This document shows, one piece after another, positions 19,401 through 25,836 of a DNA stretch of 64,000 nucleotides. Within the stretch, counting starts at the first letter, position 1. The number at the start of each line of letters is the position of its first letter. The notes under the pieces were generated by a model. That model made no database searches and was not told the origin of the DNA. It saw only the letters and a list, made by a program, of their open reading frames with translations. A program made the position numbers and the translations under genes. This DNA comes from a virus: IMG/VR virus record IMGVR_UViG_3300042863_000147, positions 1-64,000 of that record; one strand, 5' to 3'.

Positions 19401-20013
19401 CGTTTAGATCTTTTTCAATACCAACGCCGCCTCGAACATATACTGCTCCTGTCTGACGGTCAGCTGCGGTTCCATAAACGTCGTTAAGATCATACGGCCG
19501 ACCACCTGCACCAAAATCTAAATACTGGTTTTGTACGTTGTCTTCGCTATAAAATTCACCAGTTAATACATTGAGCTTACCCCATTGATTTCCGTCGTCA
19601 CCTAAATTAAGAGTATCGTTCTCTGGAAGGAAATCTGTATCAACTTTTGATTTAAAAGTAACTGTATTTGCACCTACATCAGTTCCAAGTGTTGTATTTC
19701 CTGTTATCTCAGTTTCTGGAGAATCGGCAAATATTTTTCCATCAGCTGTTAAATTAATATCTTGTCGTGCTTCAACATTAACATCACTAGTGTTTGATAA
19801 AATATTAACTTCGCCGCCGTCTGATTCTACTGCAATATCAGTATCTGCTAATATATCAATAAACGTGTTAGAATCGATTGTTGTACTTTCACCCGTCTTA
19901 ATATTCAATTTTCCGTTTGCAACATTTAAGTAATAGTCGTTAGGAACATTGACAGTATTGGTTGCCGATGATGCAGCAGATGGTGGTAAAGTAGAATAGT
20001 ATGTTGTTGCCAT
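13405..20013 (-). CDS. Giant tail fibre / structural protein with beta-helix and seven CxRDxG modules (2202 aa)
   Basis: Starts MATTYYSTLPPSAASSATN with Shine-Dalgarno TGAGGA. Residues 1-380 are shaft-like, with two GALxVxGG-type modules. Around residue 390 there is a parallel beta-helix entry of the pectate-lyase type: VTMDGDDTNDGR, then ACRTIGGAI, ILVSAGFY and IRGSDIRTT. From about 600 to 1450 come six copies of a 140-170 residue module with the core NKxFxxxExxxY...Y...CxRDVGxIxDSIxxDLxxGG...GLxYY. A seventh, more diverged copy lies near residue 2045. The C-terminus carries GKVFFTSTDQNGDFRIGPG, a segment I associate with large fibres of T4-like cyanophages. The gene takes a tenth of the window. 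It is likely a virion appendage; no receptor can be inferred. Confidence 0.85.
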   Translation of the reverse strand: MATTYYSTLPPSAASSATNTVNVPNDYYLNVANGKLNIKTGESTTIDSNTFIDILADTDIAVESDGGEVNILSNTSDVNVEARQDINLTADGKIFADSPETEITGNTTLGTDVGANTVTFKSKVDTDFLPENDTLNLGDDGNQWGKLNVLTGEFYSEDNVQNQYLDFGAGGRPYDLNDVYGTAADRQTGAVYVRGGVGIEKDLNVGGRIYGRVEIANTSFQLVVTATNADLEFHPIFALTSGEQFVFIDDEGIDNGLSYNPFTGKLGTDLLKVLSTSTATSTDGAVRVEGGISVGENIVTKEVTPPEDADTATEIHGLGTSSTQWAEAYVHDIYSRVLASTTGTIEVKPASGLTDVYGDIRVRGANPIGTAPVVSNTLYVTMDGDDTNDGRAMDASRACRTIGGAINSPYYQPGTQILVSAGFYLEDNPLRMKPYTSIRGSDIRTTFIEPINKTQDLFHVDSGCYLNYMTFLNGRSGLLEGDYESQYNRGAYATSFPPLEGEDRIDLFHSPYIQNCTNQSGPWLKDGTMFVPNQTVQVPRAVGTGTWVANTTSIIVNVGSGTIAQGDSVNAGQQNPGFFNARTLMLANKPFMQEQVVAYVDATFNSGSFTYDVSKCRRDLGLIVDSISMDMLYNSDSDSIFAGLQYWSQSSSAIPGEETTTTAAIINLQSLAATVALNAGGATPQTTVNTLFSTITNIITNGTVNISDQILANGLPSTNSSIVAAYDALLANKESLQDQTLAWISANHPSFVYNTSTCYRDVGYIIDSIAFDLLHGGTKQSVKSGVYYYNYSTTNTAIPNEIPQTTAAYSYLKSIIPNIVRGQLLATVYQTGTTQVIVGQPIASTYEADALQDKIDIITNIIRNGPDAVTSQEPIDLEINPSEEAIHAFNLLAVNKDFIKAEVTAYINATANVFEYSREYCYRDVGIIVENIAYDAAFGGNQKAVESGLAYFDGVISKISGQETQTSAAIDYLNQMVQSIIINNTWTNILPVPAEVAPFGTNSQVRNTVLLNGDIASSAIDSLFNTIVTIINNGPAAAPPIYKSGGPDAAFVSAEILMQANRRFIQEDTINYVNNMVKSFPYSKIACKRDVGLIVDSIAQDLLYPTANRSQSTFSGLQYWAQGTYTGDIPAQIGPTIDAVTYLKELSLKVIRNITPADDLVNRYQFAVLQDTSLEPASAVEAAIIAADFDIVLEILRGNKKGWTDRIVPNGTETNLQGIKNAYNLLIANKDYLAAEVIAYTVAIHPDITFNTSTCARDVGLITNSIAFDLTHGGNRQAIQAGLSYYASSSSTSTIHGQESQTIVAFNRIKDIVADIMTGARVEASTGTKAVQVLSTSTATSAEVSYVQQSISTITDIIIYGAGVAADLTSIGLTATTATSVINGFNLLKANRAFIVDDVVRFVDWTYNQGSFDYDEEKCFRDTGLLVDAVSQDILLGGNAKSIEAGLGYWIGNYNYVTGQETTTTMAIAHARDVALQVIANTPVAVQTGTEIAQVINTFFQYGGDYMPQEAVKRGFNTISDIITRGPLYAPPVYLGGGLFSLTGINGADVKISPIVTSVTTVTTGTYLVSLDTPTIGFGNNATLYFGDTLVFPKRDSEIEELSLEYTGNANTWNQRKIDPIGSMGGSLVDGAVISTRSPINSFVYDAFTQVNQGGRGVRITNDGYAQLVSVFTIFCSTGVQVDNGGIASIVNSNANFGNLCLVAKGYGERKFSGTVYNPINKSYPDDEEFNQYYPTGYWPNNARARVFIPDLGDRPHISLVMEIVPPELYTDYLGNVVPYENEQGFKGFLNAVPNLGRLSTGTITITGIDTTGIAVGNTLHIRDQFGNQTGTNGILYAATDTIVTDIGYESVTLSKALTNGGEDPENTTSSFNTNYFNLYFSGNAYYTVLSSEVGDNPIPVGTNVLQDSPTGDQRPAHISSLQRLNSIVNQIIKNEEVTKSIGNTATQIVLPLLTDGSQAETFINQRFDNIIQIIDPTLATPPQLDTLAGAEAVVKPSLRTKEGAPVQGAGSAINLIKRNFQFCVEEISAYVQDTFPLLVYNDLKCRRDTSLILQRLIYDIETGGRYNAVMTGLSYWQRDGTHHLVQMGENVTRTDLFPDGATVNFYQRSYISASGYVFEYVGAGIDYGALPQRGVADPVQTKETVQLDSGKVFFTSTDQNGDFRIGPGLVISQATGVLSGRTFTKSLFANMTPFILAIETS

Positions 20014-20028
20014 TTTTGATCCTCAGTG

Positions 20029-20036
20029 TATTTATT
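20029..20036 (-). promoter_or_regulatory. Possible late promoter box AATAAATA
   Basis: The minus strand reads AATAAATA (one mismatch to the T4 late box), 15 bases before the ATG of the giant fibre gene, with TGAGGA between. It matches the one-mismatch boxes upstream of gp6 and of the post-capsid gene. Confidence 0.35.
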
Positions 20037-20039
20037 TTT

Positions 20040-20564
20040 TTAATGTATCCTTAGTTCAACAGCATCGATTAATGGGCTACTCTTATGAGGCCAATCAGGA
20101 TGACTTTGAAATCTTAGAACAACTCCGAATAAAGGATCCTGCACAATTTCTTTTGTTATGCTGGTATTCCATAATACACTATCCCCTCCGTATATTTTTT
20201 TTGGACTTAAATCAATAGATGCTAGGTTATCGCCGATTAAATTATCAGATAAGCATAATTGAATAGTATCATCGGTAATTCTACCATGTCTATTCATTGA
20301 TAACATCATCTCTATACCGGTTATATTATCAGGGACCTGTTGAAAGTTAAAACCAGTTAGCTTTAAGTAATAAGTTTTTTGTGTAATATCTCGCCGTGGG
20401 TCTCTAGCTATGTGAATTAAGTCACTTGTCGTTCGCACATGTCTGCCGTCTTTTTCTTTGAGACTATAAAATGAATCTACTTCTAACCAAGTGATATGAG
20501 CGGTTTCTCCGCCAGGTTCAGCATATTGATTTATTTGTGTCGGCAGCGCCCAATTTGTGGTCAT
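20040..20564 (-). CDS. Hypothetical structural-region protein (174 aa)
   Basis: Starts MTTNWALPTQINQYAEPGGETAHITWLEVDSFY. The chain is a single predicted beta-rich domain with conserved-looking segments ITWLEVDSFYSLKEKDG, KTYYLKLTGFNFQQVPDNITGIEMMLSMNRHGR and VLRFQSHPDWPHKSSPLIDAVELRIH. The general look (YLKLTGFNF...ITGIEMML, ending in a strand) resembles galactose-binding or jelly-roll-type virion domains, but I do not recognise a family. It lies between the terminator after the post-capsid gene and the giant fibre gene, with no GGVGIGG module. A fibre-attached or head-decoration role is possible. Unknown function. Confidence 0.7.
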   Translation of the reverse strand: MTTNWALPTQINQYAEPGGETAHITWLEVDSFYSLKEKDGRHVRTTSDLIHIARDPRRDITQKTYYLKLTGFNFQQVPDNITGIEMMLSMNRHGRITDDTIQLCLSDNLIGDNLASIDLSPKKIYGGDSVLWNTSITKEIVQDPLFGVVLRFQSHPDWPHKSSPLIDAVELRIH

Positions 20565-20584
20565 ACCATTATTTACCTAGATAC

Positions 20585-20610
20585 AAAAATAGGGGGACTA
20601 GCCCCCTATT
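20585..20610 (-). terminator. Rho-independent terminator after the post-capsid gene
   Basis: Read on the minus strand, a perfect 9-bp stem (AATAGGGGG / CCCCCTATT, loop CTAGT) runs directly into a run of five T. It lies 19 bases below the stop of the 225-residue gene and isolates it from the next gene. Confidence 0.85.
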
Positions 20611-20628
20611 ATAATTAACTAATTTGAT

Positions 20629-21306
20629 TTAGTTATTAGAAACGCTTACAATACCTGCGGCTGCTGAACCTAATGTCCATCCTGCTGCTGCACCATCTAC
20701 AAATACGAACGAACCAGATGCTGTAGATTGTGTCAATACTGCACGACGAGCAGTTAACTTCTTAACAAAGTATGTGCTACCGTTTGTGTCAGCTGCAATG
20801 ATATTCATTTCACCAGATGCAATAGTTGGAGTTGCAACTAGTTTGCAAATTGCACGACCGTCAGCAGTGTTAACTAGATAACGCTTAGAACCTTCTTGCT
20901 TCTTGATATCAAATAGTTTTGCACTTCCGCCTGGAACCCATGCAAGACCTCTAATAGCATTTTGTAATGTTGTAGTTAGTACTGCAACACCAGTACCAGT
21001 AGTACCGACAGTTGCTGCAAATACTACTGTTGGAGCAGCAGTGTATCCAGTACCAGCAGTATCAATTGTAACGCTGGTTACTGTGTTTCCAGTTTTAACT
21101 GGAGTACCAGCAGCAGTTACGCCGCCTGGAATTTGAGGTGCCGAGAATAGAACTGTTACAGTTCCTGTGCTAACTGTCAAACTAGATGTTGACAATGTGA
21201 TGCTAGCAACGCCTTCGCCGCCTAGGCCTGTTGTACCACCTACGGCTTGGTTAGAATACGGTGAGTTTGTATTACCAAAAAACTTTTCTTTAATTGGACG
21301 TCCCAT
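20629..21306 (-). CDS. Small post-capsid structural protein, possible head decoration (225 aa)
   Basis: Starts MGRPIKEKFFGNTNSPYSNQ with a strong Shine-Dalgarno (AAGGAGA). Residues about 60-105 form a module of the type GGVTAAGTPVKT...IDTAGTGYTAAPTVVF. This GxGYTxxPTV motif recurs twice in the giant gp7 of this window. The C-terminal half (AIRGLAWVPGGSAKLFDIKKQEGSKRYLVNTADG) is a separate beta-rich domain. The gene has its own late-type box and a strong terminator on each side, so it is probably made as a single, abundant message. Position right after gp23 and independent high expression suggest a capsid decoration or other high-copy virion protein. That is inference, not homology. Confidence 0.75.
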   Translation of the reverse strand: MGRPIKEKFFGNTNSPYSNQAVGGTTGLGGEGVASITLSTSSLTVSTGTVTVLFSAPQIPGGVTAAGTPVKTGNTVTSVTIDTAGTGYTAAPTVVFAATVGTTGTGVAVLTTTLQNAIRGLAWVPGGSAKLFDIKKQEGSKRYLVNTADGRAICKLVATPTIASGEMNIIAADTNGSTYFVKKLTARRAVLTQSTASGSFVFVDGAAAGWTLGSAAAGIVSVSNN

Positions 21307-21384
21307 TTTATTTCTCCTTATGTTAAGATCGTTCTATGATCTACGCGGATGGTACCGCATAAAACCCTTACGGGCGAACAATGT

Positions 21385-21392
21385 TATTTATT
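21385..21392 (-). promoter_or_regulatory. Probable late promoter box AATAAATA for the post-capsid gene
   Basis: The minus strand reads AATAAATA immediately below the gp23 terminator and 78 bases above the ATG of the 225-residue gene. A promoter is needed here because the upstream unit is terminated. The leader contains small hairpins, including CCC-GTAA-GGG and GCGG-TACCAT-CCGC. Confidence 0.5.
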
Positions 21393-21403
21393 GAATGGAC
21401 AAC

Positions 21404-21424
21404 AAAAAACCCGCCGAAGCGGGT
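21404..21424 (-). terminator. Rho-independent terminator after gp23
   Basis: On the minus strand the stem ACCCGC / GCGGGT encloses a stable UUCG tetraloop and is followed by six T. It lies 32 bases below the gp23 stop. Strong terminators after the capsid gene are typical of T4-like phages. Confidence 0.9.
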
Positions 21425-21456
21425 CTTTGTTGTGGTTTATAAGACCAAGTAACAGA

Positions 21457-22638
21457 TTACTTGAAGCTTACGCTTGAGCTAGAGATAGCAACTTTACCTA
21501 AGTAGTCAGCTGCATTACCTAGAGACGAAGCAGTGTTGTTCAACTCGACATAGCCGTAGCGTGTCAAGAAGCCAACTACTGGCTCGAATGTTGCTGGGTC
21601 AAGAACAACACCAGAGCTCATTAGAGGAATGTATGGGCAATAGAACGCAGCAGCATCTGCTTCGCTAGTACCTTTGTATCCAATAAGGATTTGGTTGTTG
21701 TCGTTTGTGTCGCTCATGTATGCATCAACATAGATACGCATTGCACCGTTCAATGTACCAACGAACTTAGTGTTTGTTGGAGCTTCGAATGTACCTTCTG
21801 TAGTACGAGCAAAAGCAGAAGTTGTTGCAGACTGAAGGATCGTTAGAGCCTGGTTAGAAACAACAGCCCAGTTACCTGCGCCACGACGTGTGCGTTGAGC
21901 AATCAAGTTGCTTACGCGGTTGATTTGGATAGCCAAAGCAGCGTGTTCGTCACCAACGAATGTAGCAGTACCGCTAACTAAAGATTGGTCATATGTTTCT
22001 TCAACAGATGCCAAGCTACGTAGGGAAGCTAGGATTTCTTGGTCGATTTCAGCTGTGATTTCTTGTGCTAGAGCAGCCATGATTTCTGCTTCGATGTCAA
22101 TACCTTGTTGGGCTTGTGCATCTTGTGCAGCCTCGAATGTCCAACGAGCGCTTAGTTTACGAGACTTAGCTTCGACTGGAGTCTTCAAGATTTGAATGCT
22201 CATACGCTTACCTGGCTGTCCTTCTAGCGCCGCTGTAGTAGCTGCACCAGCTGTAGCACTGTTGTTACCAGAGTAAGCAGCAGCAATCTTGAATGGGCTT
22301 AGAGCTTCTTCACCTGCTGTTACAACATCTCCAGATGCAACACCGTCAGCATAACGAACTCTTAGAGTGTGGATCTGTGCAACAGGTCCAGTCATTGGCT
22401 GAACGCCAATGATTTCGTTAGCAATAACTGTCGGCATAACACGACGAATTACTGGAAGGATAACACGGTTAAGTGTTGCGATATTACCAGCACTTGTAGC
22501 ACCAGCGGTTGCGCTTTCAGCCAAGTGGCGGCGTGTATTTTCTAGGCAAACTGCCATAGAAGACTTACGGGTACCGGATAGGCCTTCAAGCAGAGCTTCT
22601 TTGGTCTCTGACCATCTTTCGTTTAATAGTTGTGACAT
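21457..22638 (-). CDS. 23: Major capsid protein gp23
   Basis: A 393-residue T4-type major head protein with the HK97-like family signature in its N-terminal half: NIATLNRVILPVIRRVMPTVIANEIIGVQPMTGPVAQIHTLRVRY. T4 gp23 has 521 residues, so this one is shorter and probably lacks much of the inserted surface domain. T4 gp23 is cut by gp21 after a Leu/Ile-x-Glu motif; here HLAE at residues 38-41 followed by Ser fits, which would leave about 352 residues. It follows gp22 by 15 bases with AAGGAGA before the ATG, and ends above a strong terminator. Identity is secure from sequence and from the gp20-21-22-23 order; the cleavage site is inferred. Confidence 0.97.
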   Translation of the reverse strand: MSQLLNERWSETKEALLEGLSGTRKSSMAVCLENTRRHLAESATAGATSAGNIATLNRVILPVIRRVMPTVIANEIIGVQPMTGPVAQIHTLRVRYADGVASGDVVTAGEEALSPFKIAAAYSGNNSATAGAATTAALEGQPGKRMSIQILKTPVEAKSRKLSARWTFEAAQDAQAQQGIDIEAEIMAALAQEITAEIDQEILASLRSLASVEETYDQSLVSGTATFVGDEHAALAIQINRVSNLIAQRTRRGAGNWAVVSNQALTILQSATTSAFARTTEGTFEAPTNTKFVGTLNGAMRIYVDAYMSDTNDNNQILIGYKGTSEADAAAFYCPYIPLMSSGVVLDPATFEPVVGFLTRYGYVELNNTASSLGNAADYLGKVAISSSSVSFK

Positions 22639-22653
22639 TTATGTCTCCTTGAA

Positions 22654-23742
22654 TTATTTTGTAAGACCCGCTAACTTGCGGATGTCTACAATATTGTCTA
22701 AGCCTACCTCTGGCTTGCTTTCACGATTTCCAGTAACAGATGTTCCTTCGGCCAACATAGCTTTTTTAGCTACAGGCTTAGCACCGTCCATTACTGCGGG
22801 TAGGTATTTCTCAAATGCAGAATGCAACTTTGGAGTCTGAATTGACTCTAAAAGGTCTTGCATTACTACTCTCTTTTCACCAGCTAGTGGTGATAGCAAT
22901 TCTGCCATAACGTTCTTGCGTTCCATTAGATCTTTAGTAACACGAATTTCGCGTTGTGCAGATTCTACTAGATTTGCTTTTTCCGATACGACTTGATTTG
23001 CTTCTGCTAGTTCTTGATCTTTCTTAGCGATGATCTTTAACAATTTACTTGTTTCAGATTTTTCGTTTAGGAAGGAACCAGAATATTCTTGTGCAAATGC
23101 TTCATACAAACGACGACCAAAGTCATTGTTGCGAGCGCTGTCAATATCTTCTTTTAACTGATGAATTTCAGTTGTTAGTTTCTTAGTAACAGTTGCTTCA
23201 ACAACTTTTGCGGAACGTTTAATGAACGTTTGTTTAATTTCATCAAACTTGCTCTTAGCTTCACGAACTAACTTAACTTTCGTTTCAGCTAGATCCTTCT
23301 TGTCTGATGCAAATTCACTGATTTCTTTTGCAAGAGCATGTACTACAAACTGCTCTAACTTTCCAAAGTTCTCAGAAACTTTCTTACGGTCTCCTTGAAA
23401 TTCGACTAATTCTTTGCCTAGTTGAGTAATAACAAAACCTTCTAACTTCTTAGCGTCGCCAGCAATACGTTGTTGGTATTGTGTCTTTGCTTCGGCTAGT
23501 GCCTTCTTATCATTGTACAACTCGGCCATTTCTGCGGCCAATCTGTCGCTTAACATCTTGTCGATTGCTTCAACCATAACACTCTTGTCATGATTGTACT
23601 TCTGTGCAAATTCTTCTCGAAGTTGAGCGGTAACTTGGTCGCGATTCTCTTGAATCTTTTGAGTGAAGGCAGCTTCGACAGCAGACTTAACGTCTTCTGA
23701 CATAACTCCTGACTCTACTAATTGTTTGAATGCGTCCAACAT
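22654..23742 (-). CDS. 22: Prohead core scaffolding protein gp22
   Basis: A 362-residue, highly charged protein, long alpha-helical and coiled-coil in its first 280 residues (many KxxLAEAK / EFASDKKDLAET heptads). The C-terminal segment includes VMAELLSPLAGEKRVVMQDLLESIQTPKLHSAFEKYLPAVM, which is the recognisable part of the T4 gp22 family. It forms the temporary core of the prohead with gp67 and gp68 and is degraded by gp21. An LAE site near the C-terminus (MLAEGTS) fits the protease motif. T4 gp22 is 269 residues, so this core protein is longer. Shine-Dalgarno GAGGAGA precedes the ATG. Confidence 0.93.
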   Translation of the reverse strand: MLDAFKQLVESGVMSEDVKSAVEAAFTQKIQENRDQVTAQLREEFAQKYNHDKSVMVEAIDKMLSDRLAAEMAELYNDKKALAEAKTQYQQRIAGDAKKLEGFVITQLGKELVEFQGDRKKVSENFGKLEQFVVHALAKEISEFASDKKDLAETKVKLVREAKSKFDEIKQTFIKRSAKVVEATVTKKLTTEIHQLKEDIDSARNNDFGRRLYEAFAQEYSGSFLNEKSETSKLLKIIAKKDQELAEANQVVSEKANLVESAQREIRVTKDLMERKNVMAELLSPLAGEKRVVMQDLLESIQTPKLHSAFEKYLPAVMDGAKPVAKKAMLAEGTSVTGNRESKPEVGLDNIVDIRKLAGLTK

Positions 23743-23758
23743 TTATTTCTCCTCGGGC

Positions 23759-24388
23759 TTATTTTAGACCTTTAATAATTTGCAAGAGAGACTCCTGCAA
23801 ATATTTCTGGGCCTTTGGATCTTCTTTTACTTCTTGTGCAACTTTAAATGCTTTCATTCCACCACGAGCATTCATTAAATGTTCGTAAACAGGTGTAGGG
23901 TAAGCTCCAGGTGCGCTTGGTTGTGCAACTATATCAACGGTAATGATTTCAAAGTCGGAAACTTTACCGCTCATCTCGTCAACGTTTCCGCTGCCACGTG
24001 AGCTTACGCCAAGTTTCACACCGGCTTCGAGCATTGTACGAATTAAGTTGCCCATTGGTGTTGGCAAGATTTTAAACTTACCATAACCGTTAGGACCTTC
24101 CATCCACATGTTTGTAATCATGTGACTGACACGGTCCAAATTTACTTTAAGGTCATCTGGGTGATCAACTTCACCTAAAACAGAATAACCGTTCTGAATC
24201 TGATCGTTAAGTGTTTTCACAGCACGTTCAATTTCATCTACAGGATAGACTCGTTGATTAGCATTGCGAATGCCACCTTGAATAGCAATACCCTTCAAAT
24301 GAAGGTTCTTGCCATCCTTGTCGTCCGACTCAAGAATGATGCCGGACTGATCAAAACTTAGGTGTTCTCTTAGATAAGAATGTTTCAT
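23759..24388 (-). CDS. 21: Prohead maturation protease gp21
   Basis: A 209-residue serine protease of the T4 prohead protease family (T4 gp21 about 212). Catalytic elements are visible: the His motif GEVDHP with His76, followed by VNLDRVSHMI, the Ser motif GVSSRGSG at residues 127-134, and ITVDIVAQPSAPGA at about 149-161. The enzyme cuts head proteins after Leu/Ile-x-Glu once the shell is assembled, then digests itself and the core. It lies between the gp67-like core gene and gp22, the T4 order. A compatible site exists in gp23 and in the N-terminus of the 179-residue protein at 30841-31380. Confidence 0.95.
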   Translation of the reverse strand: MKHSYLREHLSFDQSGIILESDDKDGKNLHLKGIAIQGGIRNANQRVYPVDEIERAVKTLNDQIQNGYSVLGEVDHPDDLKVNLDRVSHMITNMWMEGPNGYGKFKILPTPMGNLIRTMLEAGVKLGVSSRGSGNVDEMSGKVSDFEIITVDIVAQPSAPGAYPTPVYEHLMNARGGMKAFKVAQEVKEDPKAQKYLQESLLQIIKGLK

Positions 24389-24401
24389 CCAGATTCTCTA
24401 A

Positions 24402-25406
24402 TTATAGCTTCTTCAAGAACTGAGGGATGTTAGCGATACTAGTTTGACCAGCTTTGTCGCCTGTACCGGAACCAACTGGTCCAGGACCTGCACCTTTCTT
24501 CTCAGCGCCATGGCCACCGGCAACTTTACCTAGTGTCTTAACACCAGACTTTTTGCCTTCAACATTGTGAATTCCGGCTGCAAATTTTTCGCTGCTTTCT
24601 GGGTTAATCCCTTTGTTAACTTTACCCGGACTTGTACCTTTGTCAGTTCCGCCTTCTGTGTGGCTTTGTGCAAGATTCTTTGCAGATGCACCACTTGTTG
24701 GCTTACCAGAACCACTGCTAATTGGGCTACGACCTTCTACAGGTGCGCCTTCTTTATCACCAGAACCAGAACCGATATATTGTCCTTGAGTTTTTTGTGT
24801 GCTACCTTTGTCCCAGTTTGTTCCAACTGTTTCGGTATATTCACGTGTCATACGACGACCTTCTTGGAAACCCATTTTCATAGGCTCTTCTTCGCCGCCC
24901 ATGTCATCCATTCCACCTTCGTCATCAAACTCGTCGCCACCCATGTCGCCACCTTGAGATGCTTCAAGTTCAGCAAATGCAGCTTCTAGGTCAGCGATTG
25001 CATTCTTGATGTCAAAAATTGCACTTTCTTCGCCACCTTCGGCTCCGTCCATTTCGTCGTCGGCTGCGCCAACTTCTGCTCCGAAGTCACCAGTTTCTTC
25101 TTCTCCTGGCATACCTTCTTCGTCGTCAGCTTCCATGCTGTAAGAATCTTCTAGATCAACGGACTCGTCCATATCGTCATCGACTGCTTCTTCAACATCA
25201 TCGTCCATACTTTCTTCGACATCGTCGTCGGCGGACTCGTCCATATCGTCATCGACTGCTTCTTCAACGTCAGCTTCTGCTTCTTCAGCAATTAAATTCT
25301 CATAGATATCTCTTGACTTCTCAACAACGATTTCATGGAATAGCTCGTTAGCTTTATCCATTTCTTCATTGACGATTAAGTCTAATAGTTGTTCAAACTT
25401 AGACAT
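24402..25406 (-). CDS. Acidic prohead core protein, gp67-like position (334 aa)
   Basis: Starts MSKFEQLLDLIVNEEMDKANELFHEIVVEKSRDIYENLIAEE, an amphipathic N-terminus like that of small T4-type prohead core proteins. It then runs into an extremely acidic region (residues about 45-180, dominated by DDDMDES and DDDVEES repeats) and a Gly/Ser/Lys-rich C-terminal half with HxEGGTDKG-type segments. T4 gp67 is only about 80 residues and acidic, so if this is the counterpart it is greatly extended. It sits exactly where gp67/gp68 are found, between gp20 and gp21. Shine-Dalgarno TAGGAGA precedes the ATG. A core or internal-protein role is inferred from place and charge. Confidence 0.75.
   Translation of the reverse strand: MSKFEQLLDLIVNEEMDKANELFHEIVVEKSRDIYENLIAEEAEADVEEAVDDDMDESADDDVEESMDDDVEEAVDDDMDESVDLEDSYSMEADDEEGMPGEEETGDFGAEVGAADDEMDGAEGGEESAIFDIKNAIADLEAAFAELEASQGGDMGGDEFDDEGGMDDMGGEEEPMKMGFQEGRRMTREYTETVGTNWDKGSTQKTQGQYIGSGSGDKEGAPVEGRSPISSGSGKPTSGASAKNLAQSHTEGGTDKGTSPGKVNKGINPESSEKFAAGIHNVEGKKSGVKTLGKVAGGHGAEKKGAGPGPVGSGTGDKAGQTSIANIPQFLKKL
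25161..25268 (-). repeat. Direct repeat, 36 bp identical, 72-bp period, in the acidic core gene
   Basis: Bases 25161-25196 and 25233-25268 are identical. The 72-bp offset is 24 codons, so gain or loss keeps the frame. The unit encodes the Asp/Glu block VEEAVDDDMDES. Confidence 0.85.
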
Positions 25407-25582
25407 GCGGTTATCTCCTATATTAGTTTAGCGGCAAGGCTTTGTGTTGTTATTTACATGAGATTGTAGATAGGCATACGAAATAGGCCTAAAATAGGCT
25501 ATTTCGAACAAAATCAGAAAGATTTTTTGCAAATGTGTTAAAAATATTTAAACTTTTTATAATAAATTTAAATTATGAGTTA
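25407..25582 (-). other. AT-rich intergenic leader with a 12-bp hairpin
   Basis: This 176-base gap lies between the gp68-like and gp67-like genes. Bases 25479-25506 form a near-perfect stem (CGAAATA and GCCTA paired with TAGGC and TATTTCG, loop AAA, one bulged G). No T run follows on either strand, so it is not a simple terminator. A box reading TGTAAATA on the minus strand (25450-25457, one mismatch to TATAAATA) lies 44 bases above the ATG of the acidic core gene. The hairpin may be an RNA-stability or processing element. Confidence 0.5.
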
Positions 25583-25828
25583 TTATACTGCTGCGGCATC
25601 AGGGGGAGGAGCAGCGTACATTTTTCGAACTAATGCCAATTCTTCTTTTTGTTCTAACTCTCGTGCATCACCTGCTTTGCGCAAATCATTTAACATTCGG
25701 AGAGTTAATCGAGTTTTTCTAGTGTCGCCAGATTTTAAAACGCTAGTATCATTGTGCGAGTTATATCGATTGTCGTCAGCCATTTCAGCTTGATTCTTAT
25801 CAAAATAAATAAATTCTCTTAAAAACAT
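25583..25828 (-). CDS. Small prohead core protein, gp68-like position (81 aa)
   Basis: Starts MFLREFIYFDKNQAEMADDNRY. The second half is DTSVLKSGDTRKTRLTLRMLNDLRKAGDARELEQKEELALVRKMYAAP, a charged single helix that recurs, as I recall it, in small proteins beside the portal gene of T4-like phages from aquatic bacteria. It starts 8 bases below the gp20 stop and precedes the acidic core gene. T4 places gp67 and gp68, both small core components, between gp20 and gp21, so a core role is likely. Which of the two it corresponds to cannot be decided by eye. Confidence 0.75.
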   Translation of the reverse strand: MFLREFIYFDKNQAEMADDNRYNSHNDTSVLKSGDTRKTRLTLRMLNDLRKAGDARELEQKEELALVRKMYAAPPPDAAAV

Positions 25829-25836
25829 AGTAGTAT

